Source: JAPHTQ01 sp050287105 (GTDB lineage Bacteria; Pseudomonadota; Gammaproteobacteria; Thiohalomonadales; Thiohalomonadaceae). Taken from it: a DNA stretch of 62,242 nt. Each line of letters begins with the position of its first letter. Within the stretch, counting starts at the first letter, position 1. The notes beneath the pieces are model-generated. The model was given only the letters and a program-made list of their open reading frames with translations. It was not told the origin of the DNA and searched no databases. This document shows positions 54,883-62,242 of the stretch, piece by piece. The stretch covers positions 1 through 62,242 of the forward strand of contig JBNKBG010000004.1 in assembly GCA_050287105.1 (NCBI GenBank), written 5' to 3'. The position numbers were made by a program, and so were the translations under genes.

Positions 54883-57603
54883 ATGGATGGGCAACCTACT
54901 GAGGGGCAAATCCAGAATATTTCTGCCACACAGGTCTACCGTTTCCTGCACACCCATGCAGAGGGGCTCAATGAGAAACAGGTAAACGAACGTCTCGCCG
55001 AAGTCGGCCCCAACACGCTGGAAGAGACGAGACGTCTGCTCTGGCTCAATAGCCTGGCACGCCAGTTCACCAACTTTTTTACCCTCCTGCTCGATATCTC
55101 CGCCGCGATCTGTTTTGTCGCCGACTACATCCAGCCGGGTGAAGGGATGAATATCCTCGGCTGGGCCCTGCTCGGCGTATCGATCCTCAACGCACTGTTC
55201 AGCTTCGTGCAGGAGTATCGCGCGGAACGGGCCATGGACGAGCTGCGCAAATTCCTGCCGCAACAGGTCAACGTCCTTCGCGACGGCAGGGAACTGACCA
55301 TCCTTGCAGAGCAACTGGTTCCAGGTGATGTGCTGATGCTGTCCGAGGGCGACAAGGTGCCTGCCGACGCCCGCCTGGTTGAGGTACAGGACCTGGTGGT
55401 CAACAACGCACCGCTCACCGGCGAATCGCGCCCGATACGCCTCAGCGCTGAGGCCCAACAGAGCATTCTCAGCGAAAGCACCAATGTGCTGTTCGCCGGC
55501 TGTATGGTGAAGAAGGGACACGGCAGGGCGGTGGTTTTCGCCACCGGCGCACGTACCGAGTTCGGCAAAATCGCCACCCTCTCCCGCGATGTCAAACGCA
55601 TACCTTCACCGCTGGAGCGGGAGACCGCACACATGGTTCGTGTGCTGACAATCATCGCCGTCTCCATGGGAATCCTGTTTTTCAGCTACGGCATACTCAG
55701 CGGCCAATCCCTGTGGATCAATCTGGTGTTCATGATGGGCATCATCGTCGCCAATGTCCCGGAAGGTCTGCTCCCCACCTTCACCCTCTCGCTGGCCATG
55801 GGTAGTCTGCGCATGGCCAAACGCAATGTGCTGGTGAAAGGGCTTAACTCGGTCGAGGCACTCGGCGCAGTACACGTGATCTGCACCGACAAGACCGGCA
55901 CCCTGACCCAGAACCGCCTGGCGATCACTTCACTTCGCGATCCTGTCGCGGGTGAAGAGTTCCGTGGCGATTCGCGCAAAGCGTTTCTTCACCAGGGACT
56001 GATCGCCTCTGACGTGCACAAAACCGAACATGGGTTCAGCGGCGATCCCCTCGACGTGGCGCTGGCCGAAACAGTACTTGCCGAACAGGGGAGTGTGGAT
56101 ACGCTGATGGAGAAGAGCTTGCTGCGCTTCTCCTTTGATGATGAGAAACGTCGCGCTGGTGGTGTAAACAGGAGTGAAGACCGAGAGGACTACCTGTACT
56201 GCGTCAAGGGCGCCTGGGAGAGCCTGCGCCCCCTGCTCAGCCACATCGAATCGGCAGACGGTACGCAACACGAACGGAACAGCCGATATCTGGAATGCGC
56301 CGAGCAGGTGGTACACACCATGGCCGCCAGCGGCCAGCGGGTGATCGCCCTTGCCTATCGCTACATTGAAACCCTGCCGCAGGGTGACGATGCCCAGGCA
56401 GAACTGGAACAACAACTGATACTGAAAGGCTTCATCGGCAGCGAGGACCCGATTCGCGAAGAGGTACCGCATGCGGTCAGCCAATGTCATAGCGCCGGCA
56501 TCGAAGTGGTCATGATCACTGGCGACCACCCGGCCACTGCGGAGGCCATCGCCCGACAGGCGGGGATTATTCCCACAGACGCACCTCCCGGCAGCAGCGT
56601 CCTCACCGGCGATGAACTGGCACGTATCGGCAAGCGGGCACTGATGGAACGTCTGCGCAGCGGGGTTCACGTCTTCGCCCGGACCACCCCGGAACAGAAA
56701 TGGAAGGTAGTCTCCGCCTTCCACGAACTGAATAAGGTGGTAGCGATGACCGGCGACGGGGTCAACGACGCCCCGGCACTTAAGGCGGCGGACGTCGGCA
56801 TCGCCATGGGCAAGAGCGGTACCGACGTGGCACGCGAGGCAGCACAGGTGATCCTGCTCGACGACAACTTCGCCTCCATCGTCAACGGTATCGAAGAGGG
56901 GCGTACCATCTTCAACAACATCCGCAAATTCACCAACTATGTACTGGTGAGTAACGGCCCGGAAATCCTGCCCTACATCCTCTATATGCTGTTCCCGGTA
57001 CCGCTGGCGATGACCGTGATTCAGATCCTCGCCATCGACCTCGGCACAGACATCATCCCGTCGATGGGACTGGGCCAGGAGAAACCCGACCCGGAGGTAA
57101 TGAAACAACCGCCACGTGACAGTAATCAGGGGCTATTATCGTTTCCGTTGATGGCGCACAGCTATCTCTTCCTTGGCCTGATTGAAGCAGCCTTCGCTTT
57201 AACGCTCTTCTTCTGGGTACTGGTCGATGGGGGATGGCACTACGGCGATGAACTATCGGTGCGTGACCCGCTCTATCTCTCGGCCACCGGCATCACGCTT
57301 TCATCCATTATTCTGATGCAGATGGGCAACCTGTTTGGCCGCCGTTCGCGTACCGGCAGTGGCCTCACGCTAGACTTTCTGCACAACCCGCTGATCGTGC
57401 TCGGCCTGGTATTCGAGGTGATCTTCTCCTGGGCGATCCTCTACTTCCCACCCCTGGGAAAACTGCTGGGTACCGGCCCGGTAGATACCACGATCTATGC
57501 GGTTGCCTGGCTGGGACCGTTCCTGATCTTCGGTCTCGACTACCTGCGCAAACAGGTTCTGGCCATGCTGCGTGCCAGAGGTATGGTAATTCCCAGCGGT
57601 TAA
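54883..57603 (+). CDS. P2-type cation-transporting ATPase
   Basis: A 906-residue ion pump. The phosphorylated residue is D336 in CTDKTGTLT. TGES-like LTGES is at the actuator, the hinge is MTGDGVNDAPALKAADVGIAMG, and the M4 segment reads VANVPEGLLPTFTLSL. The Pro-Glu-Gly in M4 together with the general layout fits the P2 (Ca2+ or Na+/K+-like) branch. The exact ion is not fixed by the sequence. It is in an operon with the universal-stress-type gene. Its stop overlaps the convergent GGDEF gene (TTAA). Confidence 0.95.
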   Translation: MDGQPTEGQIQNISATQVYRFLHTHAEGLNEKQVNERLAEVGPNTLEETRRLLWLNSLARQFTNFFTLLLDISAAICFVADYIQPGEGMNILGWALLGVSILNALFSFVQEYRAERAMDELRKFLPQQVNVLRDGRELTILAEQLVPGDVLMLSEGDKVPADARLVEVQDLVVNNAPLTGESRPIRLSAEAQQSILSESTNVLFAGCMVKKGHGRAVVFATGARTEFGKIATLSRDVKRIPSPLERETAHMVRVLTIIAVSMGILFFSYGILSGQSLWINLVFMMGIIVANVPEGLLPTFTLSLAMGSLRMAKRNVLVKGLNSVEALGAVHVICTDKTGTLTQNRLAITSLRDPVAGEEFRGDSRKAFLHQGLIASDVHKTEHGFSGDPLDVALAETVLAEQGSVDTLMEKSLLRFSFDDEKRRAGGVNRSEDREDYLYCVKGAWESLRPLLSHIESADGTQHERNSRYLECAEQVVHTMAASGQRVIALAYRYIETLPQGDDAQAELEQQLILKGFIGSEDPIREEVPHAVSQCHSAGIEVVMITGDHPATAEAIARQAGIIPTDAPPGSSVLTGDELARIGKRALMERLRSGVHVFARTTPEQKWKVVSAFHELNKVVAMTGDGVNDAPALKAADVGIAMGKSGTDVAREAAQVILLDDNFASIVNGIEEGRTIFNNIRKFTNYVLVSNGPEILPYILYMLFPVPLAMTVIQILAIDLGTDIIPSMGLGQEKPDPEVMKQPPRDSNQGLLSFPLMAHSYLFLGLIEAAFALTLFFWVLVDGGWHYGDELSVRDPLYLSATGITLSSIILMQMGNLFGRRSRTGSGLTLDFLHNPLIVLGLVFEVIFSWAILYFPPLGKLLGTGPVDTTIYAVAWLGPFLIFGLDYLRKQVLAMLRARGMVIPSG

Positions 57604-58787
57604 ACCGAGGTTTCAGCAAAATCCTTCCACAACAATGGCTGCCCAGTGCCACCGACACTCCGCGCGCGTCCTGCGCCCTTTGCCTGATACATACGACGAT
57701 CCGCCAGCTCAACCATCGCCTTCCAGTCACGAGGGTGATCTTCCTGTATCTCCGCAACACCGACACTGGCGGTGATCGGCGTGCCGTCCGGATGGGTACC
57801 TATGCCCGAACGCATAATCCTCACCACCACCTCGCAAGCCTGTTTTGAAACGGCGGTAGGTAGCACGATAATGAACTCCTCACCGCCCCAGCGGATCACG
57901 CTATCGCCCTTACGCACCGCCCGATCGAAATACTTCACCGCGGTTTTCAGTACCAGATCGCCGGCCTCGTGACCGTAGTGATCGTTGACGCCCTTGAAAT
58001 GATCCAGATCGAAAAAGAGGATGGAGAGTGGCGTATTGCCGATCCTTGCCATGCGAAACTGGAGATCCAGCATTTCGATCCCGGCCCGGCGGGTAAGCGC
58101 TCCGGTCAGTGCATCGTAACTGAGACGACTGGCCTGGGAGAGCATGTAACGCAATTGGGTCAGCGAAGCGAACAGTGCCACCCCCATAATCAGAACAAAT
58201 AACCACAACGTCGCCACCGCATGAGGAATATCCTCCAGCGTATCGAAGTGGATGCTGTAGTAAGTCACTGCAAACAGCGGTAGCGCGTAGAGGAAAAACT
58301 CGAGCAGGGTCAGCGGAAACAGGGTCATCCCGGCGATCATAATAAACGGCAACAGTTCGTATAATTCAGCCGCTACCATCTCCATATCGTTTAGCGGGTA
58401 GGCGTGAATCCATTGATCCGCCGTGAGATAGAACAGTGGCGTAATCGCCAACAGTGCCGCCAGCAACATGCGCGCACGGGGTAACTCATGCTCCTTACGC
58501 GACTGCCAGGCGATGATAATAAACAGCAAGCCGGAAACCATACGCATCAGCAACAGATCGACCCACAACCAGTGGGGCAGAAACAGCAGATCGATCAGCG
58601 TCCAGGCGGGGACAAGGACAGCGAAGACAACACTGAAAAAGAAGACCCGACTCTGGATCACCGTGGCACGGTGGCGGCAAATCGGTTCGTTATGGTTACT
58701 TGAGCTGAGTAGTTCTCTGAACTGGTCCGCCGTATAGATCCCTATCGACTCACCCAGTGCGGTGAGAATATTCCGCAGAAATTTCAT
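57600..58787 (-). CDS. Membrane diguanylate cyclase (GGDEF)
   Basis: About 395 residues from the ATG at 58787. The frame opens at a TTG at 58829 with a weaker site. A short polar N-terminus is followed by about five to six spans (about residues 40-215) and a GGDEF domain with GGEEF and RKGD as inhibitory site. It should make c-di-GMP. It is divergent from the molybdopterin oxidoreductase, and a near-match to the FNR box lies in the shared gap. Confidence 0.92.
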   Translation of the reverse strand: MKFLRNILTALGESIGIYTADQFRELLSSSNHNEPICRHRATVIQSRVFFFSVVFAVLVPAWTLIDLLFLPHWLWVDLLLMRMVSGLLFIIIAWQSRKEHELPRARMLLAALLAITPLFYLTADQWIHAYPLNDMEMVAAELYELLPFIMIAGMTLFPLTLLEFFLYALPLFAVTYYSIHFDTLEDIPHAVATLWLFVLIMGVALFASLTQLRYMLSQASRLSYDALTGALTRRAGIEMLDLQFRMARIGNTPLSILFFDLDHFKGVNDHYGHEAGDLVLKTAVKYFDRAVRKGDSVIRWGGEEFIIVLPTAVSKQACEVVVRIMRSGIGTHPDGTPITASVGVAEIQEDHPRDWKAMVELADRRMYQAKGAGRARSVGGTGQPLLWKDFAETSV

Positions 58788-58863
58788 TCCCTGGATCCCT
58801 GAAACAACGTCTTTAACACTATACGCCAACTCTTAACAATTGTTGCAATACCGTATTAATTAC

Positions 58864-58877
58864 CCGATAAAGATCAA
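58864..58877. promoter_or_regulatory. Partial FNR-like site
   Basis: CCGAT-AAAG-ATCAA matches 8 of 10 consensus bases. It is about 77 bp upstream of the GGDEF start on the minus strand and 109 bp before the strong box. It could be a second site for FNR or chance. Confidence 0.4.
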
Positions 58878-58985
58878 CACTCTGCACCAGACTAGCCCTC
58901 ACTACAGGGAAAGGCAAAAACATCCCCGCAAGGTCAGAACATCAGCATATTCTAATATGTTATTGATTTTATTCGAATTATTTTC

Positions 58986-58999
58986 TTGATCTAGATCAG
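58986..58999 (+). promoter_or_regulatory. FNR/Anr box with class II promoter
   Basis: TTGAT-CTAG-ATCAG matches 9 of 10 consensus bases. Its centre is at 58992.5. An extended -10, TGTGATAAC, has its hexamer at 59021-59026. That puts the start near 59034 and the box at about -41, the standard class II activation position. The gene driven is the molybdopterin oxidoreductase. Confidence 0.78.
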
Positions 59000-59083
59000 C
59001 TTTGATTTTTGTCACCCTGTGATAACGTCCCCGCCATAACAGAGTCACAAGACTCGAAAGCAGTAAACCACACCATGCTTCAA

Positions 59084-59168
59084 CGCCCTTCGGGCGACCT
59101 CAGCAGAATGAAGAGACGACGTTTTGTCGTGAGCTAAGCGCGTCGCGTGAACTGTTCGTTCACCCGCG
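59084..59168 (+). other. Three consecutive hairpins in the oxidoreductase leader
   Basis: Stems are CGCCC/GGGCG (59084-59096), ACGAC/GTCGT (59116-59130) and CGCGTGAAC/GTTCACCCGCG with one bulge (59144-59168). None has a T-run. They lie in the predicted 5' untranslated region, upstream of the GAAGGA site at 59186-59191. Confidence 0.5.
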
Positions 59169-59199
59169 TCGCAATCATTCAGCTTGAAGGAGCGATTAT

Positions 59200-61989
59200 A
59201 TGGCGTGGCATTTCCCCAGCCTGACCCGACGAGCCTTTCTCAAGGCCACCGGTTACGGCGGAGCAGGACTGACCCTGCTCAAACCCTTATCCCTGATGGG
59301 CCGACAGAGCCCCGAGCAAAGCACCGACAGCGAAGAGATCAGCCACAGCATCTGCAATTTCTGCTCGTCCCTGTGCAACCTGCGTGTTACCAGCCGCACC
59401 CGCAACGGGGTCAAACGCATCGTCAAGCTCGACGGCAACCCGAACTCCACCCTCAATCGCGGCAAGATCTGCGCCCGCGGCCAGGCCGGCCTGCGCCAGA
59501 CCTATGACCCGGACCGCCTCAAGACCCCGCTGATCCGCGTCGAGGGCAGCAAACGCGGGGAGTGGTCGTTCCGTGCCGCCAGCTGGGAAGAGGCGTGGCA
59601 ATACATTGAAGCGAAGCAAAAACTGGCCGACATCCAGCCCTACGAGTGGACCATGGTCGGCGGCTGGACCTCCTGCGTCTTCTATATGAACTGGGCGGTG
59701 CCCTTCGCCATGGCCAACGAGGTGCCCAATATTATCGCCTCGCCTATGCAGCACTGCGTCACCACCGGCCATCTCGGCACCGACATGGTCACCGGCAACT
59801 TCAACATTCACGATGAAGTGCTGCCCGACTACGACAACGCCAAATACATCCTCTTCATCGCCAACAACGCCTCCATCGGCGCGGTCTCCACCTGTCGCAT
59901 GGTGCGCTTCGCCACTGGGCGCAAGCGCGGCGCCAAGGTGGTCGCCCTCGACCCACGTCAGTCCGAGACGGCGGCCAAGGCAGACGAGTGGCTGGCGATC
60001 CGTCCCGGCACCGACCTCGACTTCATGCTGGCAATGCTCAAGGTGATGATGGAGGAGGGTCACTATGATGCCCTGTTCCTCAAGCAGCACTCCAACATGC
60101 CGTTCCTCACCTACCAGGATGAGAAGGGCGAGTGGCACCTGGCGCTGGACAAACAGGGCCGTCCCCAGGCAGTGGCCGAAGGCAGTAACGCCATTCACTC
60201 CCTGCCCGCCTACAGCAACAGCAACGACAGCGACGTCAACGGCAAACCGGTCGACCCGGCGCTGATCGCGCCCAAAGGACTGACCCAAAACGGCCATAAA
60301 CTGGCCACCGTTTTCCAGGCACAACTGGCGGAGCTGGACGGTTACACCCCGGAGTGGGCGGAGAAGACCACCGGCATCGACGCCGCGACCATCCGTCGCA
60401 TCGCCTTCGAGTTCGGCACCACCCGCCCGGCCATCGTCGATCCAGGCTGGCACGGCGCCCGCTTCCAGAACATGATGATGCTGCGCCGGGTACAGGCGAT
60501 GATCCAGATGCTCACCGGCGGTATCGACAAGGAGGGCGGCTGGATCATGAGCGGTGAGTTCCACCACAAGGCCGCCGCAATGATTAAGGCCAAGGCGAAA
60601 GGGGTGGAAACCCCGGAGGCACCGATGGCCCATCTCGCCGGCATGCCCTTCGCCAAGTTCGTCATCGGCGCCGTCTCCAACGGCAAGAACTTCAGCCACG
60701 GCCGTCCCGGCTGGGCCTGGGCCTTCAGTGCTCAGGAGGCCGCCGCCGGACGTGAGTATGTCGCCCTGCCGGTGATGGCCGACACCGGCCTCAAGGAGTC
60801 AGTAGAGGGAGGCCTGCAATTCGACGGCAAGCCCTACAAAACCCGTGCCTTCCTGATCAACGCCGCCAACCCGGTGCGTCACTACTACCCGGACCAGCGC
60901 TGGAAAGATATCCTCGGCCACAACGATGTGGAGCTGGTGATCGCGGTCGACGTACTGCCCGCTGACACCACCGCCTGGGCCGATGTGATCCTGCCCAACT
61001 CCAGCTACCTGGAACGCAACGAACCGACCCTCTACGGCAACGGCGTCAACCACGACCTGGCCCTGACCACTCGCTATGCCGCCATCGACCCGCTCTACGA
61101 CACCGAAGAGATCGCCGACATTCTGCTGCGCATGAGCCACATCATCAGCGGCAACGAGTACGGTTTTCTCGAATGGGTGGAGAAGCTCACCGGCCTGCCC
61201 GCGGCCAGAGTAAAAGAGGCTTACGCGGAAAAGCAGCGCAGCATGAAACACGGCGCCTTCGCCGCCGCCTGCCGCGAGGTCGCCTTCGAGCACACCGCCA
61301 AACGGTTGCATACCACCCCGGAACATATCGACAGGGAACTGCGCGAGAAGGGGGTGATGCTGGAAGAGAACCGGGAAGAGATCCTGGCCAAATCGGGAAT
61401 GCCGTGGAAACTGCCGCTGCCTTCCGAATCGGGCCGGGTGGAGTTCTTCAGTCCGTTGATGCGCATGTTGCGCGACGGCGGCGCCAAACAAGCCAACTTC
61501 AGTCCGCTGGCCACCCGCATCGTCGCCGAGTGTCGCCCCAACACGCCGATGGACATGCCGCTCTCCGGTGACGAGTTCTACTTCACCTATGGCAAGACCC
61601 CGACCGTCTCCTACGCCTCCACCAACAGCAATAACCCGGTGCTGGCGGCGATCAACAAGTTCAAGGAGCCGATCTACGCCGGGGTCTGGATCCACCCGGA
61701 TCGGGCCGAGGCACTACAGATCAAAACCGGCGACAAACTGAAGCTGACCAACAACGCCACCGGCCAGTCCGCCGGCGGTACCGCCTACGTCACCCGCCTG
61801 GTGCGGCGCGACACCCTGTTCATCTACTCCTCCTTCGGCTCGGAAAACAAACACCTGACCCGCGCCTACGGTATCGGTACCCCCACCAGCAAGCTGATCC
61901 CCTACAAGGTCGAGCCGGTGGTGGCCGGATTCCGCTCTCAGGAGTTCACCCTCCGAGTGACCAAAGTGAATGAAGGAGGTGCCGCATGA
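59200..61989 (+). CDS. Tat-exported molybdopterin oxidoreductase, catalytic subunit (PsrA/PhsA-like)
   Basis: A 929-residue DMSO-reductase-family enzyme. A Tat signal TRRAFLKATG lies at residues 9-18. The [4Fe-4S] ligands are C52, C55, C59 and C91. C186 in MQHCVTTG is the probable Mo ligand. This and the Fe-S subunit gene point to the PsrA/PhsA/SreA group (polysulfide, thiosulfate or sulfur), but tetrathionate or arsenic enzymes cannot be excluded. It is longer than PhsA (about 760 residues). The start has GAAGGA 8 nt upstream. An FNR box and a structured leader precede it, so anaerobic induction is likely. Confidence 0.92.
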   Translation: MAWHFPSLTRRAFLKATGYGGAGLTLLKPLSLMGRQSPEQSTDSEEISHSICNFCSSLCNLRVTSRTRNGVKRIVKLDGNPNSTLNRGKICARGQAGLRQTYDPDRLKTPLIRVEGSKRGEWSFRAASWEEAWQYIEAKQKLADIQPYEWTMVGGWTSCVFYMNWAVPFAMANEVPNIIASPMQHCVTTGHLGTDMVTGNFNIHDEVLPDYDNAKYILFIANNASIGAVSTCRMVRFATGRKRGAKVVALDPRQSETAAKADEWLAIRPGTDLDFMLAMLKVMMEEGHYDALFLKQHSNMPFLTYQDEKGEWHLALDKQGRPQAVAEGSNAIHSLPAYSNSNDSDVNGKPVDPALIAPKGLTQNGHKLATVFQAQLAELDGYTPEWAEKTTGIDAATIRRIAFEFGTTRPAIVDPGWHGARFQNMMMLRRVQAMIQMLTGGIDKEGGWIMSGEFHHKAAAMIKAKAKGVETPEAPMAHLAGMPFAKFVIGAVSNGKNFSHGRPGWAWAFSAQEAAAGREYVALPVMADTGLKESVEGGLQFDGKPYKTRAFLINAANPVRHYYPDQRWKDILGHNDVELVIAVDVLPADTTAWADVILPNSSYLERNEPTLYGNGVNHDLALTTRYAAIDPLYDTEEIADILLRMSHIISGNEYGFLEWVEKLTGLPAARVKEAYAEKQRSMKHGAFAAACREVAFEHTAKRLHTTPEHIDRELREKGVMLEENREEILAKSGMPWKLPLPSESGRVEFFSPLMRMLRDGGAKQANFSPLATRIVAECRPNTPMDMPLSGDEFYFTYGKTPTVSYASTNSNNPVLAAINKFKEPIYAGVWIHPDRAEALQIKTGDKLKLTNNATGQSAGGTAYVTRLVRRDTLFIYSSFGSENKHLTRAYGIGTPTSKLIPYKVEPVVAGFRSQEFTLRVTKVNEGGAA

Positions 61990-62242
61990 CCCGTTACGCC
62001 ATGGTCATCGACCTGAATACCTGCGTCGGCTGCAACGCCTGCATGGCCGCCTGCACCATCGAAAACCAGACCCCAGTGTGGAAAGGGGTCTGGCGCACCA
62101 AGGTGCACGACCAGGAGATCGGCACCGGCGAGGATGTCCACCGCCGCTTCTTCCCGCGCCTCTGCAACCACTGCGACAACCCTCCCTGCCTCACGGTCTG
62201 CCCCACCGGCGCGACCTATCAACTGGAGAGCGGCATCGTCAA
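61986..62242 (+). CDS. 4Fe-4S ferredoxin-type electron-transfer subunit (partial)
   Basis: The first 85 codons are in the window; the gene continues past the end. It overlaps the catalytic-subunit stop as ATGA. The motif CVGCNACMAAC (C13, C16, C19, C23) and a second CNHCDNPPCLTVCPTG fit the four-cluster DmsB/PsrB-type subunit that links the catalytic subunit to a membrane anchor. The anchor is presumably coded downstream. Confidence 0.92.
   Translation, partial: MTRYAMVIDLNTCVGCNACMAACTIENQTPVWKGVWRTKVHDQEIGTGEDVHRRFFPRLCNHCDNPPCLTVCPTGATYQLESGIV

Larger units (their letters stand above)
58788..59199. other. Regulatory gap between GGDEF and molybdopterin oxidoreductase genes
   Basis: A gap of 412 bp with no gene. 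It holds one strong and one weak FNR-like site, a matching -10, and three hairpins near the oxidoreductase start. The first 200 bp are AT-rich; the last 160 bp are GC-rich and structured. Confidence 0.7.

Noticed and set aside
55930..57108. Long open frame on the minus strand across the P-type ATPase
   Set aside because: No domain is recognisable in it, and it lies in the antisense of a well-defined gene.
59287..60699. Long open frame on the minus strand across the molybdopterin oxidoreductase
   Set aside because: It is an antisense shadow of a strongly GC-rich gene. The plus-strand frame has clear family motifs.
59200..61989. Naming the enzyme SoeA (cytoplasmic sulfite dehydrogenase)
   Set aside because: A Tat signal at the N-terminus indicates export, which does not fit SoeA.
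1..62242. CRISPR array, tRNA or rRNA genes
   Set aside because: No regular spaced repeats, cloverleaf-type signatures or rRNA sequence were seen by eye. A formal tRNAscan or similar search was not possible.

Overview
The window looks like a chromosomal segment of a gammaproteobacterium, probably a facultatively anaerobic, respiratory or sulfur-metabolising relative of the Chromatiales. The evidence is typA, tmcA, a tesA/ybbA/ybbP locus and a DUF3549 gene of gammaproteobacterial type, FNR/Anr-type operators, and many c-di-GMP genes. Taxonomy is inferred from gene content only. No rRNA, tRNA, CRISPR array, insertion sequence or prophage gene was found.

Layout. 1-2387: the GC-rich end of an operon for a membrane-bound complex related to hydrogenase 4. 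Its large subunit has lost the nickel-binding cysteines, so it is better described as an energy-converting hydrogenase-related (Ehr) complex. 2388-5142: an AT-rich island with three overlapping genes: two unrecognised proteins and a ComEC-like metallo-beta-lactamase-fold hydrolase. This is the best candidate here for an undescribed system. 5214-10723: a tyrosine-phosphatase/kinase-like fusion, a PAS-GGDEF cyclase, a flavin-binding protein and typA. 10830-20864: envelope and housekeeping genes (Sel1, M48 peptidase, GIY-YIG, PilZ, DUF3549, TerB, LOG, DUF1631), with two adjacent membrane-anchored proteins that carry nucleic-acid-binding parts (histone-H1-like tail; RRM).

20871-30000: the ybbP-ybbA exporter, divergent from tesA with overlapping start codons; a minus-strand FIST/FAD-oxidase/methyltransferase group; a BASS transporter. 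30007-32902: an ArsR-controlled operon (MBL-fold protein with altered zinc site, ArsP-type permease, Cys-tailed protein, small thioredoxin-like protein). 32905-38048 (minus): msrA, a DUF2914 protein, a Rieske-glutamate-synthase fusion and tmcA. 38160-40842: an FNR box upstream of an acyl-carrier-like protein without its attachment serine, then a glycosyltransferase and an LpxH-like phosphatase.

41022-53495: signalling and envelope genes: two diguanylate cyclases, a TPR/beta-barrel protein, an Asp-rich exported protein, an ECF sigma/anti-sigma pair, a NERD protein, a large membrane hypothetical protein, a GGDEF-EAL/HDOD pair, and a 37-residue membrane protein found by eye. 53623-58787: DUF1840, a universal-stress-type protein, a P2-type ATPase and a fifth GGDEF protein. 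58788-62242: a regulatory region with an FNR box at class II spacing and three hairpins, driving a Tat-exported molybdopterin oxidoreductase and its iron-sulfur subunit, which runs off the end.

Themes: c-di-GMP control (five GGDEF proteins, PilZ, HDOD) and anaerobic regulation (FNR boxes near 38.2 and 59.0 kb).
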